From NCBI GenBank assembly GCA_963725155.1, contig CAVRXU010000002.1, positions 1,010,666-1,074,665 on the forward strand: DNA of 64,000 bases. Direction: 5' to 3'. Numbering within the stretch: position 1 is the stretch's first letter; the number at the start of each line of letters is the position of its first letter. Shown piece by piece: positions 9,237 through 18,018 of the stretch. A model generated the notes under the pieces. The model made no database searches, was not told where the DNA came from, and worked only from the letters and a program-made list of their open reading frames with translations. The translations under genes were made by a program, and so were the position numbers. This DNA comes from DATDAH01 sp963725155 (GTDB taxonomy: Bacteria; Actinomycetota; Acidimicrobiia; Acidimicrobiales; DATDAH01).

Positions 9237-10406
9237 GTGAAGCTGCTCCACACCAGTGACTGGCACGTCGGCAAGGCCATGCGGGGCCAGAGCCGGGCCG
9301 AGGAGCACGAGGCGGTCCTGGCCGAGATCACCGGCGTGGCGGCCGCCGAGGCCGTCGACCTGGTCCTGGTCACGGGTGACCTGTTCGAGACCTCGGCTCC
9401 GACGCCGGAGTCCGAGGCCATCGTCTACCGCCACCTCCTGGGCCTGGCCGGCACGGGGGCCAAGGTCGTGGTCATCGCCGGCAACCATGACAACCCGCGC
9501 CGCCTGGCCGCGGTGACGCCCCTCCTGGCCTTGGGCCAGGTCACGCTGCTGGCCGAGCCGGCGAAGGCCGACGCCGGCGGGGTGATCCGCTTCGAGACGG
9601 CGGACGGCGAGCCGGTCAACCTGGCCCTGCTGCCCTTCGTGTCCCAGCGGGGGATCGTCAAGGCGGACGACCTGATGACCATGCAGGCCGACGAGCACTC
9701 GGCCACCTACGCCGAGCGCCTGCGCCGCCTCGTCGAGCACCTCACCGACGGCCTCGACGGGGAGGACGCCGTGAACCTGCTGGCCGCCCACGCCATGGTC
9801 GCGGGTGGGGTCCTCGGAGGGGGCGAGCGGTCGGCCCACACGATCTTCCAGTACGCCCTGCCCGGTGGCGCCTTCCCGGCCGCGCTGCACTACGTCGCCC
9901 TCGGTCACCTCCACCGGACCCAGTCGATCCCCGGGGCGGCCTGCCCGGCTTGGTACGCGGGGTCCCCGCTGGCCCTCGACTTCGGCGAGGAGGCGGACCG
10001 CAAGGCCGTGCTGATCGTCGACGCGTCGCCCGGGGCACCGGCCACCGTCCGGCCGGTCCCCCTCGAGGCGGGTCGGGCGCTCCGCACGCTGCGGGGGACC
10101 TTCGCTGATCTCCGGGCCGCGGCGAGGGACGTCGGCGACGCCTGGCTCCGGGTCGAGGTCGACGAGCCGGCCCGGGCCGGCCTGGCCGAGGAGGTCCGCG
10201 AGCTCCTCCCCAATGCCGTGCAGGTGTCGGCTCGTCCCACCGACGCCGCCGACGCCGTGCCCCGCGCCGCCCGGCTGGGGCGCTCGCCCGACGAGCTCTT
10301 CACCGAGTACCTGGCCGAGCAGGACGTGGAGGATGAGCGGCTGCTGGCCCTGTTCCGGGAGCTGCACGACGAGCTCAGCGACTCGGGGAGCGTCGATGCG
10401 GCCTGA
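9237..10406 (+). CDS. sbcD: Exonuclease SbcCD subunit D (Mre11-like nuclease)
   Basis: 389 residues, GTG start at 9237. All Mre11/SbcD phosphoesterase motifs are present: TSDWHVGK (residues 7-14), VTGDLF (about 44), GNHDNP (about 82), AHAMV (about 184) and GHLHRTQ (about 222). Together with SbcC it forms the ATP-dependent nuclease that opens hairpins and processes blocked DNA ends. The C-terminal part, ending in a Glu/Asp-rich stretch, is the usual SbcC-binding region. Its end overlaps the sbcC start by 11 bases, so the two are translationally coupled. Confidence 0.95.
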   Translation: MKLLHTSDWHVGKAMRGQSRAEEHEAVLAEITGVAAAEAVDLVLVTGDLFETSAPTPESEAIVYRHLLGLAGTGAKVVVIAGNHDNPRRLAAVTPLLALGQVTLLAEPAKADAGGVIRFETADGEPVNLALLPFVSQRGIVKADDLMTMQADEHSATYAERLRRLVEHLTDGLDGEDAVNLLAAHAMVAGGVLGGGERSAHTIFQYALPGGAFPAALHYVALGHLHRTQSIPGAACPAWYAGSPLALDFGEEADRKAVLIVDASPGAPATVRPVPLEAGRALRTLRGTFADLRAAARDVGDAWLRVEVDEPARAGLAEEVRELLPNAVQVSARPTDAADAVPRAARLGRSPDELFTEYLAEQDVEDERLLALFRELHDELSDSGSVDAA

Positions 10407-12795
10407 GCGTCTGGAGGTGGAGGGCTTCACGGCGTTCCGGGACGCCGTCGAGGTCGACTTCGAGGGCGCCGACCTCTTCGCCCTCACCGGACCGACGGGT
10501 TCGGGCAAGTCGAGCCTGATCGACGCCATGACCTTCGCCCTCTACGGGTCGATACCCCGGTTGGACAAGAAGGCGGTGGCGCCGGTCATCAGCCAGGGCC
10601 TCCTCCAGGCCCGGGTCCGGCTCGACTTCACGGTCGAGGGCGTCGGGTACACGGCGGCCAGAGTCGTCAGGGCCACGGCCGGCGGCGGGGCCACGACCAA
10701 GGAGGCCCGGCTCGAGCGCCGGGACGCCGACGGCGGGGTCGAGACCCTGGCGGGAGACGCCAAGGCCCTCTCCGCCGAGATCGAGGGCCTCCTCGGGCTC
10801 ACCTTCGAGCACTTCTGCACCTGTGTGGTGCTGCCCCAGGGCGAGTTCGCCGCCCTCCTCCATGCCGAGCCCCGCAAGCGCCAGGACATGCTCCTGGCCC
10901 TCCTCGACCTCGGCCTCTACGAGGCCATGGGCCAGGCCGCCCGCTCCCGGGCCACCGCAGCCGGGGCCCAGGTCGAGGTCCTCGACCGGCAGGTGGCCGA
11001 GCTGGCCGACGCCTCCGAGGAGACCCTCAAGGAGGCCGAACGCCGGGTGGGCGTGCTCGACCGGCTCGTCGAGCGCATCGACGAGGCCCGTCCCCGCCTG
11101 GAGGAGCTGGGCACGGTCATCGCCGCGGCGAAGGCCGAGGCCGATGAGGCGGGGCGTCGGGTCACCGCCCTCACCGACCTGGCCGTGCCCGACGACGTCG
11201 CCCGGTTGGCGACCAAGGCCGACGCTGCCCGCAAGGAGCTCGACCAGGCCCGAAAAGATCACGAGGCCGCGGCCGGCTTCCTCGAGCAGGCCGAAGCGGC
11301 GTCCGGCGACCTGCCCGATCGGGTCGGGCTGCGGGAGCGCCTGGCCCTGTTGGGTCGACGGGCTGACCAGGCCGAGCGCATCCGGAGCGGCGCCACCCTG
11401 GAGGGTGAACGGACCGAGGTGCTGGCGGCCACGGTGGCGGTCCGGGAGAGCGCCGACGCCGACTACGCGCACGCCCAGGTCGCGGTGGTCACGGCCAAGG
11501 ACCGGGACCGGGCCGCCGCCATGGCCCGAGACCTGGTGGCGGGGGCGCGCTGTCCTGTGTGCCGCCAGGTCGTGCACGACGTGCCGTCACACCGCGACGC
11601 CCCGGATGTGACCGCGGCCGAGAAGGCGCTGGCGGACACCACGCAGGCCATGCGGACTGCACAGGACGCCGAGCGGGACGCCCAGCGGGAGCTGGACAAG
11701 GTGACCGCGCTGCTCACCGAGGTCCGCCAGACCGTGGCCGATCTCGACGAGCAGCTGGGCGACGGGCTCGACCAGGCCGCCATCGAGGCCGCCCTCGTCG
11801 ATCTCGACCGACGGGAGGCTGACCTGCGCACTGCCCGGGAGACCGAGAAGCAGCGCCGACGGGACCTCGAAGGGGCGGAGCGACGAGCCGTCACACTGGC
11901 CGACGACGAGAAAGGGCTCTGGGTCCGCTTCGACGAGGCCCGTGACGCCCTGGTCGCCCTGGGGCCTCCCGCCGCCGACCGGGAAGACCTCGCGGCCGCC
12001 TGGGCCGTGCTCGTCGCCTGGGCCGACGAGGCTCGTCCCGCCCACGAGGAACAGGCGACCGAGGCCCGGGCCAGGGTCGAACAGGCCGAGACCGAGCGGG
12101 CGGCCATCGAGGACCGCATCCGTGAGACGTGCGCCGAGCTGGACGTGACTGTGGGCGACCGGACGCCCCGGGACGCGGCCACCGAGGCCCGGGAGCGGGC
12201 CCGCTCCCACGCCGAAGGGCTGGCCAAGGACCGTCGGCGAGCCGCCGAGCTGGAGGCGCAGCGCCTCGGCCTGGTCGAACGACGCCAGGTGGCCGAGGAG
12301 CTGGGTCGCCACCTCCGGGCCGACCGCTTCGAGAAGTGGATCCTGGACGAGGCCCTCCAGCGCCTCGTCGAGGGCGCTGCGGCTTTGCTGCGCGAGCTGT
12401 CGTCGGGCGCCTACTCGCTCACCTTGGACACCGGTGGGGCCAACTTCGCCGTCGTGGACCACGCCAACGCCGATGCCGTACGGGGGGCCAAGACGCTGTC
12501 GGGTGGGGAGACGTTCCTGGCCTCGCTGGCGCTGGCCCTGGCCCTGGCCGACCAGGTCGCCGATCTGGCCGTCGGCGGCAGTGCCCGACTGGAGTCGATC
12601 TTCTGTGACGAGGGCTTCGGCTCGCTGGACCTCGACACCCTGGACATCGTGGCCACGGCCCTCGAGGAGCTGGGGGCGTCGGGTCGGATGGTGGGGGTGG
12701 TCAGTCACGTCCGCGAGCTGGCCGAGCGCCTCCCCGTCCGCTTCGAGGTCCGCAAGGGCCCGACCACGAGCACGGTCACCCGGGTCGACGCGTGA
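10396..12795 (+). CDS. sbcC: Exonuclease SbcCD subunit C (Rad50-like SMC ATPase)
   Basis: 799 residues from the ATG at 10396. Walker A GPTGSGKSSLID (about residue 33), long charged coiled-coil arms on either side of a zinc-hook CPVC (about 386), ABC signature LSGGETFLASLALA (about 702) and Walker B IFCDEGFGSLD (about 735). The protein is shorter than E. coli SbcC (about 1050 residues), with shorter arms, as in many actinobacteria. It tethers DNA ends and drives SbcD by ATP hydrolysis. Position between sbcD and nurA supports a joint end-resection role with HerA/NurA. Confidence 0.95.
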   Translation: MRPERLEVEGFTAFRDAVEVDFEGADLFALTGPTGSGKSSLIDAMTFALYGSIPRLDKKAVAPVISQGLLQARVRLDFTVEGVGYTAARVVRATAGGGATTKEARLERRDADGGVETLAGDAKALSAEIEGLLGLTFEHFCTCVVLPQGEFAALLHAEPRKRQDMLLALLDLGLYEAMGQAARSRATAAGAQVEVLDRQVAELADASEETLKEAERRVGVLDRLVERIDEARPRLEELGTVIAAAKAEADEAGRRVTALTDLAVPDDVARLATKADAARKELDQARKDHEAAAGFLEQAEAASGDLPDRVGLRERLALLGRRADQAERIRSGATLEGERTEVLAATVAVRESADADYAHAQVAVVTAKDRDRAAAMARDLVAGARCPVCRQVVHDVPSHRDAPDVTAAEKALADTTQAMRTAQDAERDAQRELDKVTALLTEVRQTVADLDEQLGDGLDQAAIEAALVDLDRREADLRTARETEKQRRRDLEGAERRAVTLADDEKGLWVRFDEARDALVALGPPAADREDLAAAWAVLVAWADEARPAHEEQATEARARVEQAETERAAIEDRIRETCAELDVTVGDRTPRDAATEARERARSHAEGLAKDRRRAAELEAQRLGLVERRQVAEELGRHLRADRFEKWILDEALQRLVEGAAALLRELSSGAYSLTLDTGGANFAVVDHANADAVRGAKTLSGGETFLASLALALALADQVADLAVGGSARLESIFCDEGFGSLDLDTLDIVATALEELGASGRMVGVVSHVRELAERLPVRFEVRKGPTTSTVTRVDA

Positions 12796-12865
12796 CCCCC
12801 ACCCGAACGCTCGGCCCCGGTCACCGAGGAGGGCGACTCTTGCCGAAGGTTGGGATGAGCGGGGC

Positions 12866-13792
12866 GTGAGGCTGGCGGTCGAGCCGTGGGCGCCGGAGTA
12901 CGGGTCGCCGACCGAGGAGGGTGGGTTCACGCCCCAGGACCCGCCCGTCCTCGACCTCGAGCTCGCTCCGAAGGACTGGGAGCCGCTGTCCCCCGGGGGC
13001 GCACCGGTCGGCACCGTCTACTTCGTCGACGGGGTCCAGCGCATCGAGGCCAGCGTCGTCGTCACCTTGGACTCCGGCGAGGTTCGCCGGGGCCGCTGCG
13101 TCTCCTACGGCGCCGGGGTGGTGTGCTGTGACGGCCGAGCGACCGTCGTCGAGGCCCAGGCCCGCCACGAGTTCCTCGCTCCCGACCGGGCCGCGCGGGA
13201 CATCGCCACCCGCCACGGCACCTTCACCCACTACGGGGTCACCTCCGACGACTCGGGGGTCCTGGCCAAGGCGCTCCATGACCGCATGGCCGACCTCGAG
13301 GCGGAGGTGGCCCGGTCCGCGGCCCCCGGCGCCGACGACCTGCTCATCACCGACGGCCCGTTGAGTGGGCGCCGCCACGGGGTCAAGCACGCCGTCGGCT
13401 ACGTGAAGACCCACCCGGTGGCCTACCTGCCCGAGGAGCTGTCCCAGCGGGTCGTGACCGCCCTCCTCCCCGGCCAGCGCACGCCCGTCTTCCGCCTCGG
13501 CGCCGGCCGCCCGGCCTGGTACGTCCGGCTGCCCACGCCGATCGACCACGGGTGGTCGGGCGTCGTGCGCTGCGAGGCCGAGGACGAGGTCAGTGGCGCC
13601 GAGCTGTTCGCGCTCGCCGACCGGGTGACCGCCACCCTCCCGCGGTTCGCCAGCGAGGGTCACAAGGACCCCCGGGCCCCGCAGAACCTCTACCCGATCG
13701 GGGGCCTGGAAAGGGAGCTCAAGCGCCGCCTCGGCGACCCCCGCCTCTGGTTCCGCGCCCTCCGCGAAGCCGCCCTCCGACCCGACCCCTGA
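12866..13792 (+). CDS. nurA: NurA-like 5'-3' nuclease
   Basis: 308 residues from the GTG at 12866, 70 bases after sbcC. The pattern fits the NurA fold (RNase H-like): YFVDGVQRIEA carries the first catalytic Asp, DDLLITDGPLSGR the second conserved Asp-Gly, GYVKTHPVAYLP the conserved Lys region, and the C-terminal APQNLYPIGGLERELKRRLGD resembles the closing helix that includes the last active-site residues. NurA binds HerA and degrades the 5' strand at DNA ends. The order herA-sbcD-sbcC-nurA makes this assignment much stronger than sequence alone. Confidence 0.75.
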   Translation: MRLAVEPWAPEYGSPTEEGGFTPQDPPVLDLELAPKDWEPLSPGGAPVGTVYFVDGVQRIEASVVVTLDSGEVRRGRCVSYGAGVVCCDGRATVVEAQARHEFLAPDRAARDIATRHGTFTHYGVTSDDSGVLAKALHDRMADLEAEVARSAAPGADDLLITDGPLSGRRHGVKHAVGYVKTHPVAYLPEELSQRVVTALLPGQRTPVFRLGAGRPAWYVRLPTPIDHGWSGVVRCEAEDEVSGAELFALADRVTATLPRFASEGHKDPRAPQNLYPIGGLERELKRRLGDPRLWFRALREAALRPDP

Positions 13793-13799
13793 GCCCGCG

Positions 13800-14600
13800 C
13801 TAGGGGGTCGTGGGGGCGGCGGCGGCCGGGGGCGCCTCCATCGAGGTGCGGAGGTCGGTGAGGGGCTTGTCCGGGACCTCGATCGTCCCCCGCGTCGGAC
13901 GGTCGAGGTCGAAGGTGACCAGGAGGAGCAGGGCGACGAGGGTGGCAGCGATCAGGGCCGGACCTATGCCCCGGCCGAGCAGGGCGAGCAGGAAGGCGAG
14001 CAGGGCGACGGCGCTGGCTGCGGCGAGCGCTTCGAGGGCGAGCACGGCGTCGGGCACTCGGTTGTTCAGGGCCGAGGTCCGGACCGTCTCCTGGTCGATC
14101 ATCTCGTTCAGGCTCTCGACGTAGAGCCGGACCGCGCTGCCTTCCGGAGACTGGTCGAGGGCCTCGCCGGCCAATGCCCACAGGTCACGTTGGGCCTCGT
14201 GGCCGTCGGCCGCGGCCGCGTCGAAGGTCGCCGACGCCGGGATCGAGTTGGCCAGGCGGATGCTGGTGTCGGCGTACTGCCGGAGCAGGTCCAGGGACTC
14301 CGTCCGTTCCGGCTCGGGCAGGGTCTGGGCCCGCAGGTAGGTCGTGCCGATGGCGTTGGCGTCGTCGACCACAGCGGCCCGTCGGGCGTCGTAGCGACCG
14401 ACGGCCAGGGCCAGGCCGAAGGCCAGGATGAGCGCCACCACGCCGAAGAGCGAGGCCTGCAGCACGGCGTACGGCTCCCGGAGGCGATCCGACCGATGGC
14501 GCAGGCGCCGACCGCATTCGAAGGCGATCGCCGCCGTGGCGAACATCAGGACGACGACGATCAGGGTGAGGACCCAGGTGTTCAGTCGAAAGAGGTACAT
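13800..14600 (-). CDS. DUF4239 (bestrophin-like) membrane protein
   Basis: 266 residues. Two N-terminal helices (about 8-27 and 45-68) and two C-terminal ones (about 185-230) flank a soluble helical region. VVDDANAIGTTYLRAQTLPE followed by a periodic Leu/Arg helix is the hallmark of DUF4239 proteins, a bestrophin-like-domain family. Function unknown; ion conductance is suggested only by remote similarity. Converges on nurA with a 7-base gap. Confidence 0.7.
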   Translation of the reverse strand: MYLFRLNTWVLTLIVVVLMFATAAIAFECGRRLRHRSDRLREPYAVLQASLFGVVALILAFGLALAVGRYDARRAAVVDDANAIGTTYLRAQTLPEPERTESLDLLRQYADTSIRLANSIPASATFDAAAADGHEAQRDLWALAGEALDQSPEGSAVRLYVESLNEMIDQETVRTSALNNRVPDAVLALEALAAASAVALLAFLLALLGRGIGPALIAATLVALLLLVTFDLDRPTRGTIEVPDKPLTDLRTSMEAPPAAAAPTTP

Positions 14601-14698
14601 GGGGCTCCGCGGGTGATGGTCGCGCCGGTTCAGGACAGGCTGGCAGACCCGGTGTCCCCATGGCTCATGGCGGAGGGGCGGTCGGCCGATCAGAGACC

Positions 14699-15526
14699 AT
14701 GGACGCCGACAGCCCTCGTCGCCCCGTTCCCTGGCGCGCCGTCGCCGTGGTCGCCCTCCTGGGCATCGCCGCGACCGGCGGCCTCGCCGTGGTCTTCCGC
14801 GACAGCGGGTCGACGACCGAGGGCCAGGACTCGGCGACCGGCCGACGCCTCGAGGCCAGGCTCGTGGTCGAGCTCGACGATCGGACGCTGGCTGACGCCA
14901 CCGCCACCCTGCGTCTGACCAACACCTCCGATCAACCGGCGTGGTACCGGGGCAGCGAGTGCGAGGGGCCGGGCGACCCCGCCATCGGGCCCGAGGGCAT
15001 GCGCCCCCAGCCGGTGACGGCGCTCGAGGAGGGCTCGATCCGGGAGCGCCTGATCGCGGCGGGTGAGGCCACCCGGCGGGTGAGCTTCGGTCGGGCCGAC
15101 GGAACGTTCTGCGAGACCAGTGACGGCCTGGTCGAGGTCGGGCCCAACGAGACCGTCAGCTGGGAGTACCGGACCTTCGACCTCCCGGTCGACCGCTCGT
15201 CGGCGGTCGCCGCGGTCGTCGTCATCGGCGAGGTCACCCGGACCGGTCGGTCCGTTGATCGGCTCCGGTTGGTGGTGCCCTTCTCGGCCCTGACCGACGC
15301 CGGTGGTCCCACCGTCGACCAGGCCGTCGACGCCTTCCTCGCCGATCCGACGGTGGCCGACATGGTGGCGTCGTCCGGGGACGACGGCGTGTTGACCGTG
15401 GTGTCCCGGGAGGGGCAGGTCTGGCGGATGAGCCTCGGCTCCAGCGCCGGCGACCTGTCGGGCGAGGTCCAGCCCGACCTCCTCGTCACCAACGTGCACC
15501 TCATCCCCGCACCCCAGCTCGGCTAG
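14699..15526 (+). CDS. Hypothetical single-pass membrane protein
   Basis: 275 residues from the ATG at 14699; an ATG at 14660 is also in frame. One transmembrane helix (about residues 11-29) anchors an extracytoplasmic domain. The first part looks like a beta-sandwich with ATLRLTNTSDQPAWYRGSEC, reminiscent of intracellular-proteinase-inhibitor-like folds. I do not recognise a family. Two cysteines (SEC, TFC) may pair outside the cell. Confidence 0.65.
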   Translation: MDADSPRRPVPWRAVAVVALLGIAATGGLAVVFRDSGSTTEGQDSATGRRLEARLVVELDDRTLADATATLRLTNTSDQPAWYRGSECEGPGDPAIGPEGMRPQPVTALEEGSIRERLIAAGEATRRVSFGRADGTFCETSDGLVEVGPNETVSWEYRTFDLPVDRSSAVAAVVVIGEVTRTGRSVDRLRLVVPFSALTDAGGPTVDQAVDAFLADPTVADMVASSGDDGVLTVVSREGQVWRMSLGSSAGDLSGEVQPDLLVTNVHLIPAPQLG

Positions 15527-15639
15527 CGCCTCCCTTCAGCCAGGGTCACGCTGCGCAGCGGAGCGAAGCAGCCCTGTTCGCTGGTTGCATCGGCGGCGCC
15601 GGCGTTGCTGAACGCAGTGAAGCCACGCAAATGTCACGG

Positions 15640-17064
15640 TCACGGCTGCATGACGATGAGGCGCTGCTCGGTCATCTCGCGGACGGCGTAGGGCGGGCCT
15701 TCACGGGTGTTGCCGCTGTCCCGCAGGCCGCCGTAGGGCATGTGGTCGGCCCGCCAGGTGGGGACCTCGTTGATGAGCACGCCCCCGAAGTCCAGGGTGT
15801 CGGCGGCCTTGAGCGCCTTGCCCAGGTCCTTGGTGAACACGCCGGCCTGGAGGCCGTACCGACTGTCGTTGGCCCGGGCCAGGGCGTCGTCGTAGTCGGT
15901 GTAGGTGGCGACGGCGACGACGGGGCCGAAGACCTCGAGGGCGCACACCTTCATGTCGTCGGTCACCCCGGTGAGCACGGTGGGGCGCAGGACGCCGTCG
16001 CCGGTGAGCTCCCCGCCGGTCGCCACCTTCGCGCCCCCCGCCTCCGCCTCCTCGATCCAGTCCTTGACCCGCTCGGTCTCGCCGGCGTCGATGAGGGCCG
16101 ACACGTCGGTGCTGTCGTCGGCCGGGTCACCTACGACCAGGCCCTCGACCCCCTTGACGAGGGCGGCGGTGAACTCCTCGGCGATGTCCTCGTGGACGTA
16201 GACCCGCTGGGTCGAGATGCACGACTGGCCGGCGTGGCTGAACCCGGCGACCTTGATCTTGGTGGCGGCCGTGGCCCAGTCCCCGTCGGGCTCGATGACG
16301 ACCGGGGCGTTGTTGCCCAACTCGAGGCCGACCTTCTTGGTGGCGGCCCGGGCCCGGATGCCCCAGCCGACCGGCGGTGAGCCGGTGAAGGTGATCATGG
16401 CCACGTCGGGGTGCTCGACCAGGTGGTTGGCGGTCGACCCGGCGCACGGGACGACGTTGAGCCAGCCGGGAGGCAGCCCGCACTCGTCGATCAGCAGCTC
16501 GGCCAGCTTCAGGGCCGACAGCGGCGTGGCCGAGGCCGGCTTGAGCACGACGGGGCAACCGGCGGCGATGGCCGGGGCCACCTTGTGGCACACCAGGTTG
16601 AGCGGGAAGTTGAAGGGGGAGATCCCGGCCACGACGCCGATGGGCACCCGCTTGACCCACCCCACCTTCCCCTCGCCGGCCGACGAGGCGTCGAGGGGGA
16701 TCAGCTCACCGCCCATCGTGCGGGCCACGGCGGCGGAGAAGCTCACGGTGTCGACGGCGCGGGCCGCCTCGACCCGAGCGGTCTTGATCGGCTTGGCCGC
16801 CTCGGCCGAGATCACGGTGGCGAACTCCTCCACCCGCTCGGCCAGGAGTCGGGCGGCACGATCGAGCACGGCCGCCCGCTCGTGGGCCGGCAGCGGCCCG
16901 CCCCGGTGCAGGGCGGCGGCGATGGCGACCGCTTGGTCGAGGTGCTTCTCGCTGCCCTTGGCCACCGTGCCCACGACAGACCCGTCGAAGGGGGAGCGGA
17001 CCTCGATGCTCTCGTCGGAGGCGACACGCTCGTCGCCGATGATCATCGGAATCTGGTCGGCCAT
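15640..17064 (-). CDS. NAD(P)-dependent aldehyde dehydrogenase
   Basis: 474 residues from the ATG at 17064. Full-length ALDH: SPFNFPLNLVCHKVAPAIA (Asn of the oxyanion hole), VVLKPASATPLSALKLAELL (cofactor Lys), ITFTGSPPVGW, LELGNNAPV (general-base Glu), FSHAGQSCISTQRVYV (catalytic Cys) and EVFGPVV. It oxidises an aldehyde to an acid in the cytosol. Sequence style resembles the lactaldehyde/succinate-semialdehyde branch; substrate not determinable. The 113 bases downstream, between the two convergent gene ends, hold only a short imperfect GCAGC-rich repeat. Confidence 0.92.
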   Translation of the reverse strand: MADQIPMIIGDERVASDESIEVRSPFDGSVVGTVAKGSEKHLDQAVAIAAALHRGGPLPAHERAAVLDRAARLLAERVEEFATVISAEAAKPIKTARVEAARAVDTVSFSAAVARTMGGELIPLDASSAGEGKVGWVKRVPIGVVAGISPFNFPLNLVCHKVAPAIAAGCPVVLKPASATPLSALKLAELLIDECGLPPGWLNVVPCAGSTANHLVEHPDVAMITFTGSPPVGWGIRARAATKKVGLELGNNAPVVIEPDGDWATAATKIKVAGFSHAGQSCISTQRVYVHEDIAEEFTAALVKGVEGLVVGDPADDSTDVSALIDAGETERVKDWIEEAEAGGAKVATGGELTGDGVLRPTVLTGVTDDMKVCALEVFGPVVAVATYTDYDDALARANDSRYGLQAGVFTKDLGKALKAADTLDFGGVLINEVPTWRADHMPYGGLRDSGNTREGPPYAVREMTEQRLIVMQP

Positions 17065-17136
17065 CGGGATCCTCCGTGCGGCTCGTCCGGCTCGGGTCAC
17101 GGTAGCTCCGACCGCGGACGGCCCCTGAGGGTGGGC

Positions 17137-17598
17137 TCAGAGCTGGATCGTCACCCGGACACCGAGGGTGTCCAGGTGGGCCACCTCGACGTCGTTGGCC
17201 ATGACCTGGGCCCCCTGCACGTTGACCAGGTCGACGTGGTCGGTCAGCGGGTAGGGCCCGGCGTGCCAGGTGCCGAGGGCCAGGTTGATGCCGGCGCTGC
17301 CATCGCAGAGGAAGGCCCGCATCGTGTCGAGGTGGGCCGGATCGGTGAAGTCGACCGCGGCGGGGGCGACCAGGACCACCGTGGGCTTCCCGTTCAGGGC
17401 GACGAGGGCCTGCGTCGCCCGGTGGTGGCGGTTGAGCACCGTGAACTGGAGGGGCTGGTGGTCGTAGCTCAGGACGTCGAGGTGGAACGTCTCGTCGCCC
17501 CGCAGCTCGATCCGGACCTCGTCGACCCCGACGACCTGGCCGAAGGGGGCGAAGCCGGCCGAGGTGAGCGGCTCAGCCCTGACCACGTGCTCGCGCAT
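17137..17598 (-). CDS. Ureidoglycolate lyase family protein (AllA-like)
   Basis: 153 residues from the ATG at 17598. Family features: AEPLTSAGFAPFGQVV at the N-terminus, LNRHHRATQALVALNG (metal-site His pair), and INLALGTWHAGPYPL (second His). AllA-type enzymes split ureidoglycolate to glyoxylate and urea in purine/allantoin breakdown; some relatives act in other pathways. A divergent cupin gene starts 36 bases away, and the pair probably shares a promoter region. No allantoinase or urease is nearby, so the pathway is inferred only from the family. Confidence 0.8.
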   Translation of the reverse strand: MREHVVRAEPLTSAGFAPFGQVVGVDEVRIELRGDETFHLDVLSYDHQPLQFTVLNRHHRATQALVALNGKPTVVLVAPAAVDFTDPAHLDTMRAFLCDGSAGINLALGTWHAGPYPLTDHVDLVNVQGAQVMANDVEVAHLDTLGVRVTIQL

Positions 17599-17634
17599 CG
17601 ATCTAGTCTGACGCGGTCGAGCAGGGGGTGACGG

Positions 17635-18018
17635 GTGGACGTTCGGTCGATCGAAGACGTGGCCCCGGTGGTGGAGCACAACGGCACGGTGCCGGTGTGG
17701 TGGCTGGTCTCGCCCCGGGAGATGCACGACATCACCGTCGGTGGTCACCTGGAGCTGGTGTCGGAGTTCGAGGTGGCCGGTGGCGGCCTGGTCGACCCCC
17801 ATTCGCACCCGACCCACGAGTTCTACTACGTGACCTCAGGGCGGGGGCTCATGACGATCGCGGACGAGGAGCGGGAGATCGGCCAGGGCGATCTCGTGCA
17901 CATCCCGCCCGACGCGGTGCACAGCCTGCGTCCGCTCAGCGACCACGCTCCGATCCACTGCTTCTGCTTCGCGGTCGGGGTGAAGGACGCCGGCGAGGTG
18001 GACTACACCTCACACTGA
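17635..18018 (+). CDS. Single-domain cupin protein
   Basis: 127 residues, GTG start after a GCAGGGGG ribosome site. Cupin motif 1 is HSHPTHEFYYVTSGRG (His, His, Glu ligands) and motif 2 is GDLVHIPPDAVHSLRP (last His). It is likely a small metal-binding enzyme or sensor. Divergent from the ureidoglycolate-lyase gene; a cupin also catalyses the preceding step (ureidoglycine aminohydrolase) in some organisms, but that enzyme is a double cupin, so equivalence is not claimed. Its end overlaps the convergent RraA-family gene by 9 bases. Confidence 0.82.
   Translation: MDVRSIEDVAPVVEHNGTVPVWWLVSPREMHDITVGGHLELVSEFEVAGGGLVDPHSHPTHEFYYVTSGRGLMTIADEEREIGQGDLVHIPPDAVHSLRPLSDHAPIHCFCFAVGVKDAGEVDYTSH

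Noticed and set aside
7530..10529. A 999-residue open frame on the minus strand across herA and sbcD
   Set aside because: It is the antisense shadow of two well-supported genes; composition is Gly/Arg/Leu/Val-rich with no domain. High GC leaves many such frames open (also 20063-22273 and 38591-40858).
7557..13792. HerA-based anti-phage defence system
   Set aside because: No Sir2, DUF4297 or similar effector is present; the partners are SbcC, SbcD and NurA, which fit DNA repair better.
15527..15639. GCAGCGGAGCGAAGCAG segment as a mobile-element scar
   Set aside because: Only short imperfect repeats; no matching copy or boundary was found.
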